A stretch of 22,168 nucleotides of DNA from UBA1038 sp964481445 (GTDB taxonomy: Bacteria > Bacillota > Clostridia > Christensenellales > Aristaeellaceae): the NCBI GenBank assembly GCA_964481445.1, contig CAYZTQ010000029.1, forward strand, positions 1 to 22,168. The letters run 5' to 3'. Position 1 is the stretch's first letter; the number at the start of each line of letters is the position of its first letter. The position numbers and the translations under genes are program-made. The notes under the pieces were generated by a model that did not search any database, was not told where the DNA came from, and saw nothing but the letters and a program-made list of their open reading frames with translations. This document shows positions 1 through 8,200 of the stretch, piece after piece.

Positions 1-22
1 GAACTTTCTTTTAAGAAAGTTC
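1..22. repeat. Perfect 22-bp palindrome at the window edge, possible terminator
   Basis: GAACTTTCTT and AAGAAAGTTC are exact inverted repeats separated by TT. The site is AT-rich in a GC-rich neighbourhood and lies about 35 bases beyond the stop codon of the rlmA-like gene. On the minus strand a GGGGTTTTTC stretch lies between that stop and the hairpin. It could act as a hairpin terminator for the dxs operon, or belong to a gene beyond the window. No long T-run follows the hairpin on the minus strand inside the window, because the sequence ends there. Confidence 0.55.
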
Positions 23-56
23 TGAAAAACCCCGTTCTCGTTTCCCTTCCGTTTCC

Positions 57-881
57 TTACCGTTTCCCCGGAAAATCCCCGATCAGAATTTCCATCTCCA
101 TGCTGATTTCTGTAAGGCTGTCAAGCGGCAGGCGCTCGATGTCCACATGCGAGAGCATCGGGGTCATGCGGGCGATGTCGCGGGCGGAGGCGGGGTTAAG
201 GGGCCGCGACCAGGCAAGGGAGCGCGTCTCGATTAGGCGCGCGTTTTGTTTGAAATACGCAAGCGTGGCTTCTCCCGAGTATCCGCCGCTGCGCAGGCTG
301 GGCGCGGCGAGGGCCCGCAGCTCCTTCAGGTAGCCGGGGCCGGGGATCACCTTGATGAGGAGACCGCCCTTTTGCAGCACGCGGGAAAACTCCGCGTAGT
401 TGGCCGGGGTCAGGATGTTGAGCAGGGCGGAGGCCTGCCCGTTCTTGACGGGGATGTTGCCAAGGTCGGCCGCCATCCAGAGGATGTCTCCGGACAGGCG
501 CGAGGCGAGGCGCACGGCCTCTTTGGAAATATCAAAGCCGATGCCACGGCCGGGGAAGCGGCGCAGAATCTCCGTCAGAAAAAAGCCCTCGCCGCAGCCG
601 GCGTCCACCAGCAGCGGGGCAGGCTCGGTCTTTTCGATATACCGGCTCAAAACCGCGGCGATTTCGTCGGTCAGGGGCCGGTAGAAGCCCGCCCGATAGA
701 CGCGCTGGCGGCTCTCAAACAGGGCACGGGGGTAGGTCTCGTCCTTTGCCGCGCAGAAGTTGACATAGCCGGATTTGGCAAGGTCGAAGCAGTGGCCCTT
801 CTTGCAGATTAGGCTGCCGCCGCGCAGAAACATGTGCTTTTCGCACAGCGGGCAGCGGATGGCGCTGAGGCACTGTTTCAT
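57..881 (-). CDS. rlmA: RlmA-type 23S rRNA (guanine-N1)-methyltransferase
   Basis: The 274-residue product starts with a zinc-ribbon of the RlmA/RrmA family (Cys10, Cys13, Cys26, His30), followed by FDLAKSGYVNF, a family hallmark. A Rossmann methyltransferase domain follows with motif I VDAGCGEGFF at about residues 92-101. Family members use S-adenosylmethionine to methylate N1 of G745 (RlmAI) or G748 (RlmAII/TlrB) in helix 35 of 23S rRNA. Gram-positive members are usually the G748 type, which affects tylosin-class macrolides; which guanine is used here cannot be read from sequence alone. Length is normal for the family. Its ATG overlaps the TGA of the upstream glycosidase gene in an ATGA, so it is probably translationally coupled as the last gene of the dxs operon. 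Family assignment is firm; the exact target base is inferred. Confidence 0.85.
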   Translation of the reverse strand: MKQCLSAIRCPLCEKHMFLRGGSLICKKGHCFDLAKSGYVNFCAAKDETYPRALFESRQRVYRAGFYRPLTDEIAAVLSRYIEKTEPAPLLVDAGCGEGFFLTEILRRFPGRGIGFDISKEAVRLASRLSGDILWMAADLGNIPVKNGQASALLNILTPANYAEFSRVLQKGGLLIKVIPGPGYLKELRALAAPSLRSGGYSGEATLAYFKQNARLIETRSLAWSRPLNPASARDIARMTPMLSHVDIERLPLDSLTEISMEMEILIGDFPGKR

Positions 882-1870
882 GGCTCGCCTCCCGCAGCGT
901 CCGACCGGCCGAAACCGATCAGGCTGCCGACCGAGCGGATGGTTTTGGAGTTCGGGGCCTTGTTGAGGATCTGGCCCATGAAGATCAGGGCGGTGGTGCC
1001 GCCGCCGTCCAGATTGAGGGCCTCCTTCGCGCCGAGAGCCAGCATGCGCTCCGCCAACCAGGGCAGGTAGGCGCCGCGCGAATCCCTGCTGCGGCCCTTG
1101 ACGGTGAGGATGAGGTAATGCCCGGGCTCGATCATGCCCAGAGCGCAGCGCGGCTCGCGGTAGTGGTAATAATCCTTATCGTCCATGTGGGGGCCGGGCT
1201 GCCCGTCGCGCACCAGAATGGGGCCGAAGGAGAAGACGTCGGTCGCGCCCATTTGCAGGTATTCTTCCGCCGTGTGCGCGTCGCTCAAAAAGGTCTTCAT
1301 GCTGCCGTCCCGAAAGAGGGCCAGCGCCTCGAGGTTGGGGAAGGAGGGATGGTCGGCCCTGTACGTCCTGTCGCCCAGAATCTCCCCATCCCGGATGATG
1401 ACGCCGGGGCGCTTGCCGTCCTTCAGGCGGCGGCCGAAATAATCGTCGTTCACGGCGAGCACCAGACGGCTGTCGCGGGCAAGCTTCACCGGGCTCTGGG
1501 CCTTGCGGCCGGGCTTCTTGCCCTCCGACAGGGCGCTCAGCAGCTTTTCCTCCCCCCGCAGGCGGATGTCGCTCTCAAACCAGACGAGGGCGGGGTCCTG
1601 CCGGCTGTGCCTTGTGATGGTGACGGTCAAATCGTCCGAAAGGTAGACCCAACGGCCCGCTTCTTCGTCGGCGCTGACAAATTCGCTTTTTCCGTACTCT
1701 TTGGAAAGAAAGCCGTCCGCGTCCAGCGGCAGGCTCTCCGCCGCGGCAGGCGCGGCAAGGGGCAGCAAAAAAAGGGCCAGCGCCAGCGCGAGGGCCCGTT
1801 TCAGAAAATCAGGCTTTGTTCTTTTGACGCCGGGCGGACAGTCGGCCCGGCTTACTTTCCCCTGCTGCAT
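878..1870 (-). CDS. Secreted phosphodiester glycosidase family protein (NAGPA domain), copy 1
   Basis: The 330-residue product has a basic start and a long hydrophobic segment (about residues 23-45, ending APAAAES). This reads as a signal peptide or membrane anchor after an unusually long polar N-terminus. The rest matches the NAGPA/DUF2233 phosphodiester glycosidase fold: NDDYFG in mid-domain, GVIIRDGEI, then LNLDGGGTTALIFMG near the C-terminus, with the usual Asp-Gly-Gly-Gly. Family members remove sugar from phosphodiester-linked glycans such as GlcNAc-phosphate; the bacterial substrates are mostly unknown. It is homologous over most of its length to the protein at 14253-15290. The start is an ATG eight bases beyond the tlyA stop, with only AAGGG as ribosome binding site, so the true start is not fully certain. 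It sits oddly among housekeeping genes, so its role in this operon is unclear. Confidence 0.8.
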   Translation of the reverse strand: MQQGKVSRADCPPGVKRTKPDFLKRALALALALFLLPLAAPAAAESLPLDADGFLSKEYGKSEFVSADEEAGRWVYLSDDLTVTITRHSRQDPALVWFESDIRLRGEEKLLSALSEGKKPGRKAQSPVKLARDSRLVLAVNDDYFGRRLKDGKRPGVIIRDGEILGDRTYRADHPSFPNLEALALFRDGSMKTFLSDAHTAEEYLQMGATDVFSFGPILVRDGQPGPHMDDKDYYHYREPRCALGMIEPGHYLILTVKGRSRDSRGAYLPWLAERMLALGAKEALNLDGGGTTALIFMGQILNKAPNSKTIRSVGSLIGFGRSDAAGGEP

Positions 1871-1877
1871 CCGGCCC

Positions 1878-2690
1878 TTACAGCTCCTGCGCGCCCTTCA
1901 GGCTCTCGTGCGCCTCCGCGACCAGCGCGCGGATGGCTTCGTCGCTGACGCTGCCCGAAAGCCCGGGGCGGATATCCGCCAGAAACTCGATGTTGCCCTT
2001 GGGGCCTTTGATGGGCGACCAGGTGAAGCCCTGCACGCTCCAGCCCATGGAAGGGCAGAAATCGCGGATCTCCCTCAGCACGCGCTCATGCGTCTCCGCT
2101 TCGCGCACCACGCCGTTCTTGCCCACCTGCCCGCGCCCGGCCTCAAACTGCGGCTTGACGAGGGTGAGAAAACGGCCCTGTTCGCCCATGATGGCGGCGG
2201 CCACGGGCAGAATCAGGCGGATGGAGATGAAGCTGACATCCATCACCGTGAGGCTCGGCTGATCGGGAAACTGCTCTTTGGTGAGCGTGCGGGCGTTGGT
2301 GCGCTCCATCACCTTGACGCGCGCATCCTGCCGCAGCTTCCAGTCGAGCTGGCCGTAGCCCACATCGATGGCGTAGACTTTTTTGGCCCCGGCGCGCAGC
2401 AGAACGTCGGTGAAGCCGCCGGTCGCCGCGCCGATATCCAGGCAGACAAGGCCCCGGGCGTCCGCCTCAAAAAACCGCAGCGCCTTTTCCAGCTTGTGCG
2501 CGCCGCGGCTGACATAGGGGGCGTCCTCGCCCCGGAGGATCAGGTTGGCCCCTTCCTCCAGCTGCTGGGAGGGCTTTTCCACCCGCACCTCGTCCACATA
2601 CACGCGCCCTGACATGATCAGTTTCTGCGCCTGCTCGCGGCTGGCAGCGAGGCCCGCCGCTGCCAGCATTACATCCGCGCGCTGTTTCAT
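1878..2690 (-). CDS. tlyA: TlyA family rRNA 2'-O-methyltransferase (S4 plus FtsJ-like domain)
   Basis: This 270-residue protein has an N-terminal S4 RNA-binding domain (about residues 1-60, with KLIMSGRVYVD). An FtsJ-like methyltransferase domain follows: LDIGAATGGFTDVLL is motif I, and MDVSFIS plus LVKPQFEAG are typical of the family. Known TlyA proteins 2'-O-methylate 16S C1409 and/or 23S C1920 and influence capreomycin sensitivity; 'haemolysin' is a legacy name. The chosen ATG at 2690 overlaps the dxs TGA as ATGA and gives the normal family length. A longer in-frame reading to 2843 would bury the start inside dxs and add non-homologous residues. The dxs-tlyA order is conserved in Bacillus (dxs-yqxC), but there argR and recN lie downstream instead of a glycosidase and rlmA. 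Confidence 0.9.
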   Translation of the reverse strand: MKQRADVMLAAAGLAASREQAQKLIMSGRVYVDEVRVEKPSQQLEEGANLILRGEDAPYVSRGAHKLEKALRFFEADARGLVCLDIGAATGGFTDVLLRAGAKKVYAIDVGYGQLDWKLRQDARVKVMERTNARTLTKEQFPDQPSLTVMDVSFISIRLILPVAAAIMGEQGRFLTLVKPQFEAGRGQVGKNGVVREAETHERVLREIRDFCPSMGWSVQGFTWSPIKGPKGNIEFLADIRPGLSGSVSDEAIRALVAEAHESLKGAQEL

Positions 2691-4555
2691 GCGGTTTTGA
2701 CCAGCAGGCCCGCGATCTCGGCGGCGATGGATTCGCCGTCCAGCCCCAGCGAGCGCAGCAGCTGGTCGTGCCGGCCCTGCCCGATAAAGCGGTCGGGGAT
2801 GGCGAAAATCTGCCGCGGCAGCCTCAGCCCCTCCATGACGCACAGCTCGCTGACCGCGCTGCCAAGGCCGCCCGCGAGGGCCTGCTCTTCCAAAATGACA
2901 TAGGGCGATGAGGAGGCGGAGAGGCGGCGCAGCATGGCTTCGTCCAGCGGCTTGACGCTGGAGGCGTTCACGACGCCGGCGGCGATGCCCCGCTCGCGCA
3001 GCAGGTGCGCGGCTTTGAGCGCTTCGGCCACCAGCGGGCCGGTCGCGACCAGCGTGATATCGCCGCCCTTTTCAAGCGCTTCCCACACGCCGGGGGCAAA
3101 GCCCTTTGCGGGATAGCGGGCCATCAGCGGGTGCTCGGCCCGGGGGTAGCGGATGGCGCAGGGGCCGCCTTGCTTTAGCGCCCAGCGGATCATCTGCTCC
3201 ATCTCATCGACCGAGCGGGGGTTAAAGACCTGCATGTTCGGCATGCCGCGCATGAAGCCCGCGCCGAACACGCCGTGGTGGCTGGGGCCGTCATCGCCGC
3301 CCATGGCCGCCCTGTCCACCAGAAAGAGGACGGGCAGCTTCTGCAGGCAGACATCCACCAGCATCTGGTCGTAGGCGCGCTGCAAAAAGGTATCGTAGAT
3401 GGCGACCACGGGGCGCAGCCCGCCGGCCGCCAGACCCGCCGCCATGGTGACGGCATGCTCCTCGGCGATGCCCACGTCAAACAGGCGCTTCGGAAAAGCC
3501 CTTTCAAAGGGCCCGAGGCCCGTGGATTCGGACATGGCGGCCGTGACGGCCACGATGCGCTCATCCTTTTCAGCAAGCCCGGTGAGCAGCCTGCCCGCCG
3601 CCTTGCCGAAGCTGCGGGCGCTCGTGGTATCCAGCGGCGTGCCGTCCACCCGGTCGAAGGCGGGCATACCGTGGGCGCGGCTGGGGTCGTTTTCGGCGAC
3701 GGAATAGCCCTTGCCCTTGGTGGTGACGATGTGCAGCAGCACGGGCTCCTTAAAGCGCCTGGCGCGCCGCAAAAAACGCTCCAGCCCTTTCTCGTCGTGC
3801 CCGTCCACCGGGCCCAGGTAGCGGAAGCCGAAGGCGTCGAAAAACTTGTCGCGGATCAGAAAATTGCGGAAGTGGTTTTTGAATCGCTGCAGCAGGTCGT
3901 GCAGCGATTTGCCGATGAGGGGGATGCGCAGCAGCGCCTCCGCCACGATTTTTTTGGCCCCGATCCAGCCCAGGCTGGTGCGCAGGTAGGTGAGGTAACG
4001 CGAAACAGCGCCCACATTGGGCGCGATGCTCATCTGGTTGTCGTTGAGGATGGCGATCAGCCGCGTCCTGCTGCTGCCCGCGTCGTTGAGCGCCTCGTAG
4101 CACATGCCGCCCGTCAGCGCGCCGTCGCCCACCACCACGACCACATGGTAATCTCCGCCCTTCAGGTCGCGCGCCCGCGCGAGGCCGAGGCCCGCCGACA
4201 GCGCGGTGGAAGCGTGGCCGGTGCCGTAGGCGTCGTGGGGCGATTCCTCCCGCTTGGGGAAGCCCGCCAGGCCCTCAAACTGGCGCAGGCTGTCCATCTC
4301 TTCCGCGCGGCCGGTCAAAATCTTATGCGTATAGCACTGATGGCCCACGTCGAAGATCAGCTTGTCATTGGGGCTGTCAAACACGCGGTGCAGCGCGACC
4401 GTCAGCTCGACCACGCCGAGGTTGCTGGCCAGGTGCCCGCCGGTTTTGGAGACGGTATCGATGATTTCTTCCCGCAGGAGGGGGATCAGCTCTTCCACCT
4501 GTTTGGGCGTGCACTGCTTCAGTTTTTCGGGCGACCAGGGCTGCTTGACCTGCAT
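2687..4555 (-). CDS. dxs: 1-deoxy-D-xylulose-5-phosphate synthase
   Basis: This 622-residue thiamine diphosphate enzyme condenses pyruvate with glyceraldehyde 3-phosphate, the entry step of the MEP isoprenoid pathway. Visible features are SNLGVVELTVALH (residue 44 on), HQCYTH (72-77), HASTALSAGLG, the ThDP motif GDG (143-145) through NDN (171-173), the central DRAxxGGDDGPSHHG, and the transketolase C-terminal domain with GGLGSAVSE. Length is normal. The chosen ATG has an AAGGAGA site five to six bases upstream. A TTG 15 bases further up is in frame but lies on that ribosome binding site. It is the first gene of its operon, driven by the TGGTATAAT promoter near 4592. No ispA or xseAB precedes it, unlike Bacillus. 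Confidence 0.96.
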   Translation of the reverse strand: MQVKQPWSPEKLKQCTPKQVEELIPLLREEIIDTVSKTGGHLASNLGVVELTVALHRVFDSPNDKLIFDVGHQCYTHKILTGRAEEMDSLRQFEGLAGFPKREESPHDAYGTGHASTALSAGLGLARARDLKGGDYHVVVVVGDGALTGGMCYEALNDAGSSRTRLIAILNDNQMSIAPNVGAVSRYLTYLRTSLGWIGAKKIVAEALLRIPLIGKSLHDLLQRFKNHFRNFLIRDKFFDAFGFRYLGPVDGHDEKGLERFLRRARRFKEPVLLHIVTTKGKGYSVAENDPSRAHGMPAFDRVDGTPLDTTSARSFGKAAGRLLTGLAEKDERIVAVTAAMSESTGLGPFERAFPKRLFDVGIAEEHAVTMAAGLAAGGLRPVVAIYDTFLQRAYDQMLVDVCLQKLPVLFLVDRAAMGGDDGPSHHGVFGAGFMRGMPNMQVFNPRSVDEMEQMIRWALKQGGPCAIRYPRAEHPLMARYPAKGFAPGVWEALEKGGDITLVATGPLVAEALKAAHLLRERGIAAGVVNASSVKPLDEAMLRRLSASSSPYVILEEQALAGGLGSAVSELCVMEGLRLPRQIFAIPDRFIGQGRHDQLLRSLGLDGESIAAEIAGLLVKTA

Positions 4556-4587
4556 CAGTCTCTCCTTCAATCAAGGTACTGACTTTT

Positions 4588-4596
4588 ATTATACCA
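4588..4596 (-). promoter_or_regulatory. Extended -10 promoter for the dxs operon
   Basis: Read on the minus strand this is TGGTATAAT, a perfect -10 with the TGn extension, about 33 bases before the dxs start. No good -35 is seen at 16-18 bp, as expected for an extended -10 promoter. It lies in the 70-bp gap after nadD, the only real gap on this strand between 878 and 10061. It therefore splits the block into two transcription units, although read-through from nadD is possible because no terminator is visible. Confidence 0.75.
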
Positions 4597-4623
4597 CGAA
4601 AAGAGCAAAGTATTCGGGGCCGG

Positions 4624-5229
4624 TCAGGGGCGGGGAGCGCGGTACAGCCCCTGCTGTCTGATATACTCCGCCACCTTCATCGGCACGAGCCTTGAAAGGT
4701 CTTCTCCCCGCGCGGCTGCGCGCCGCACCAGACGCGAGGAAACAGGCAGGCCGGGCGAAGAGAGGATCACGCTGTCAAGGCCGTGGCTCTCTTTCAGCTC
4801 CCGCTGTTTGCTCTCCACTTCCCCGCGCGTGTTGCCGGGGCGCATCACGATGGCCATGCTGCAGAGCTTCGCGACCTCCTGCGAGGTCTTCCAGGTATGA
4901 AAATAAAACAGGGTGTCTGAGCCGATCAGGTAGACCAGACGCTCCTTTGGGCAGCTTTCCCTGATGGCGCGCAACGTATCCACCGTGTAGGTGGTGCCGC
5001 TGCGCCTCAGCTCCATATCCGATACCTCAAAGCCCTTTTCACCCTCGCAGGCGAGGCGCGCCATCTCAAGGCGCTGCGCGCCCGTGGCCTCGGGCTGCTT
5101 GTGCGGCGGGTCGCCGTCTGGCAGAAAGATGACGCGGTCGAGCGCGAGATCGCTGAGGGCAGTGCGCGCGATGTGCAGGTGCCCCAGATGAATCGGGTCA
5201 AAGGTGCCGCCCATCAGCCCGCTGTACAT
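4624..5229 (-). CDS. nadD: Nicotinate-nucleotide adenylyltransferase
   Basis: The 201-residue product carries the nucleotidyltransferase signature GGTFDPIHLGH (residues 7-17). It also has a C-terminal SSRLVRRAAARG, equivalent to the ISSTxxR motif, and an end EYIRQQGLY typical of NadD. The enzyme makes deamido-NAD from nicotinate mononucleotide and ATP, in both de novo and salvage NAD synthesis. Length is normal. The ATG overlaps the end of addA by 16 bases and has GGAGG nine bases upstream, so it is likely coupled to addA. In many Firmicutes nadD is followed by yqeK and rsfS; neither is here, and the dxs promoter comes next instead. Confidence 0.95.
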   Translation of the reverse strand: MYSGLMGGTFDPIHLGHLHIARTALSDLALDRVIFLPDGDPPHKQPEATGAQRLEMARLACEGEKGFEVSDMELRRSGTTYTVDTLRAIRESCPKERLVYLIGSDTLFYFHTWKTSQEVAKLCSMAIVMRPGNTRGEVESKQRELKESHGLDSVILSSPGLPVSSRLVRRAAARGEDLSRLVPMKVAEYIRQQGLYRAPRP

Positions 5230-8200
5230 CCGCCGTTTCCTCCGCTTTCCTGTGTGTTTTCCGCCGCGCTCTCCTGATAGGTGATGGGCTTTTCCTCTGT
5301 CACCTCAATCAGCCCGCCGTACTGCAGGGCGTAGAGGTAGGCGTTTTTGACCGGCTGCCCCGTGATGTCCCGCAGCGCCCGCATGTACCAGCGCAGCTGG
5401 TCGCGGTAGCGGCTTTCGATGGTCTCGGGCGCGGCGCGGTCGGTCTTGTAGTCAATCAGCACCCAGCCGCCCTCCTCCAGAAAGCAGCAGTCCAGCACGC
5501 CCTGCAGGATCAGCCCGTTTTCGCAGGCCAGCGTAAAGGGCCACTCGCGCTCGGCCTGCCCCGCCCGCAAAAGACGCTGCCCGAGGCCGCTTTCATAGAA
5601 ACGGGCCAGCGCCGCGGGCTCGACGGCCCCGCGCTCGGCCTCGGAGAGGATGTGCCGCTCCTTCAGGCTGTCCAGCTCTTTTTTGAGCGCTGACAGCAGC
5701 GCTTCGCCGGACAGGCCGCGCAGCGCGGCAAGCGGAAGGCTGCCCAGCGCCTTGTGCGCCGCGGTGCCGCGCTCGGCCCCCGGCAGGCGCGTCTGCGCGG
5801 AGGCGGGCTGCAAAAGCTCTTCCAGCGGCAGCCGCTTGACGCCCGCCGTCTCCTCTTCCACCGCGGCGTTTCTGTGCGTCAGCTGGGTGACGGACAGCTT
5901 CATCGGATAACCGGCCGGCTTCGGCAGGGGGGCCAGCATGGCCTTGATCTCCTCAGAAGGCTTCTCGCTGCCAAGCGGCGGGAAGGCCGGGTCTTTCAGG
6001 GCCGGGGCTTCCATTCGCAGTTGGCCCGCCCCGTGCCAGAAAAGATCGAAGTGGCCGCCGCCCGGCGCCTCATAGAAGGCGTTCTCGCCGCTTTCAAGCG
6101 CCGGCCAGAGGCTCGCGCCGACCCATTCCAGCATGCTGGAGGCCTTGTCGGCCCCGCCGCTGCCGCAGGCCAGCTGCCACTTGGCGCGCTCGCTGTCGAT
6201 GCTGCGGGGCGAGGAGAGCAGGATCAGCCTTTCCTTGGCGCGGGTCATGGCCACATAGAGCAGCCTTGCCTCCTCCGCGCGGGTCTGCCCCGCCTTTTTG
6301 AGCTGGATGGCCTTGCCCCAGAGCGTGTCGAAGGTCAGCCGCTTCTCCGGGTCGACCAGCCGCAGGGCCGCGCCCTCCTCGCTGTCCAGCAGCAGCTGTT
6401 CGTCCCGCTGCCTGCCGGTGCGGAAGCGGTGTGACAGGTCGGGCAGAAAGACGAGGGGGAACTCCAGCCCCTTCGACTTGTGGATGGTCATGATGCGCAC
6501 CACGTCCTCGCCCGCCCCCAGCGTGGCGGCGGCGCGGCTCTCGCCGTCCTGCCGCGCCTCTTTGACGCGGGCCAGAAAGCCGTGCAGGGTCTGGGGCAGG
6601 GGATTGGGGCCCGCCCGCTCGCACAGCAGGCGCAGGTTGCCGCGGCGCAGCTCGCCCTCGGGCTTGGCGCCCGCGCGGGCGTAGATGCCCGTCTCGCGCA
6701 GCAGCCAGCGCAGAAAGCTGTCAAGCGGCCTGTTCTGGCAGGCCAGCCGCCAGCTGTCCATCGTGTCAAGCGCGTCTTTTAACAGGGGCTCGCTGTCCCG
6801 CAGGGAGAAAAAGACCTCGTACACGGGCCGGTTCCTGTCGCCAAGGCTGCGCAGACGCTCAAGCTCTATGGGGCCAAACTCAAAGGGCGGCGCGGCCAGC
6901 GCGGCCAGCAGACGCTCGTCGTCATAGGGATTGTCCAGCACGTGCAGCAGGTTCAGCACGTCCGAGACCTCGATCAGGTCGAAAAACTGCCGGTCGGCGT
7001 CAGAATAGACGGGGATGCCCTGCGCCGTCAGCACGCGGGCCATCATGCCCGCGCGGCCGGAGGCGCTGCGCAGCAGGATGACCATGTCGCGCCAGCTCAT
7101 GGGGCGGGTGCCCTCTCCCTCGCGCACGGGGCTGCCCCGCAGCTGGTGCATCAGCTGCGCCATCAGCAGGGCCTCGCGCTCGCAGGCGGCCGGGGTCTCG
7201 CCGCTGTCGTCGCCAGCGGCGCCCTCTTCCTCCTGCGCGTCCTCAGGGGCGGGCGCGGACTCCTCTTCCTCCACCTCCCCCTGCGAGGGCACGATCAGGT
7301 GCAGCTCCACGGGCGGGTCGAAGGCGGAGTGATGGCCGGGGTAGAGCCTTTCCTCGCTGCCGTAGCCGATTTCGAGCGCGCCGCCGCTGAGCGTATGGTC
7401 GAACACATGGTTGACGCACAAGAGGATATTGTCCCTCGAGCGGAAGTTCTGGCTGAGGGTGATCACGCGCTCGGCGGCCTGCTCGTCCTCGTCAAAGCGG
7501 CTGTATTTATCCAGAAACAGGCCGGGCTCGGCCAGACGGAAGCGGTAGATGCTCTGCTTGACGTCGCCCACCATGAACAGGCTGCTTTCCTCGCCGTGCA
7601 GCAGGCGGATGATGGCCTCCTGGATGCGGGAAATATCCTGATACTCATCCACAAACAGCGCTTTGTAGTGCCGCTGCTCGCGGGCGCGAACCAGCGGATC
7701 CTTCAGGCAGGCGAGGGCCAGATGCTCAAGGTCGGAAAAATCCCACAGCTGGCGCCTGCGCTTATATTCGCCGTAGCGCTCGTGCATCCTTCTTGTCAGC
7801 GCGCTCAGCGCGCGCAGGGCGGGCAGGGTGTAAAAGATATCCGCGGCGGCCTTTGCTTTGGCCGCTTCGCCGCGGGGCAGCAGGCCGAGGGCCTCTTCCA
7901 GGCTCTTTTTAGCCTCGCTTCGTAGCGCCTGAAACTGCGCGCGCAGCTCGGGGCTCTCCCCCTCCGGGATCCTGCCGCCGGGCAGGCGCACCAGCTCCGC
8001 CTTCCAATCCTCCGGCAGCTCTCCCTGCTGCCTGAGGGCATCCAAGATGGCGCGCGCCATCTCGCGGTCGGTCTTCGCGGCGCTGTCGTAGCGGGCGGGG
8101 CCCTGCGGCCTCTGCGTCAGCTCAAGGCAGCGCTCCGTCAGGCTGAGCGCGCGCTCCGCCTCGCGCAGAGCGGCCTCCCGCAACTGCCCGTACCAGGGAA

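Noticed and set aside
2691..2843. N-terminal extension of TlyA into dxs
   Set aside because: The extra 51 residues are Arg/Ala-rich with no S4-domain character, and the ATGA overlap at 2687-2690 gives the normal family start.
3275..4582. Long open frame (435 codons) on the plus strand opposite dxs
   Set aside because: It is antisense to a certain gene, has no recognisable domain or ribosome site, and is His/Gln/Ala-rich as expected from codon-biased GC-rich DNA.
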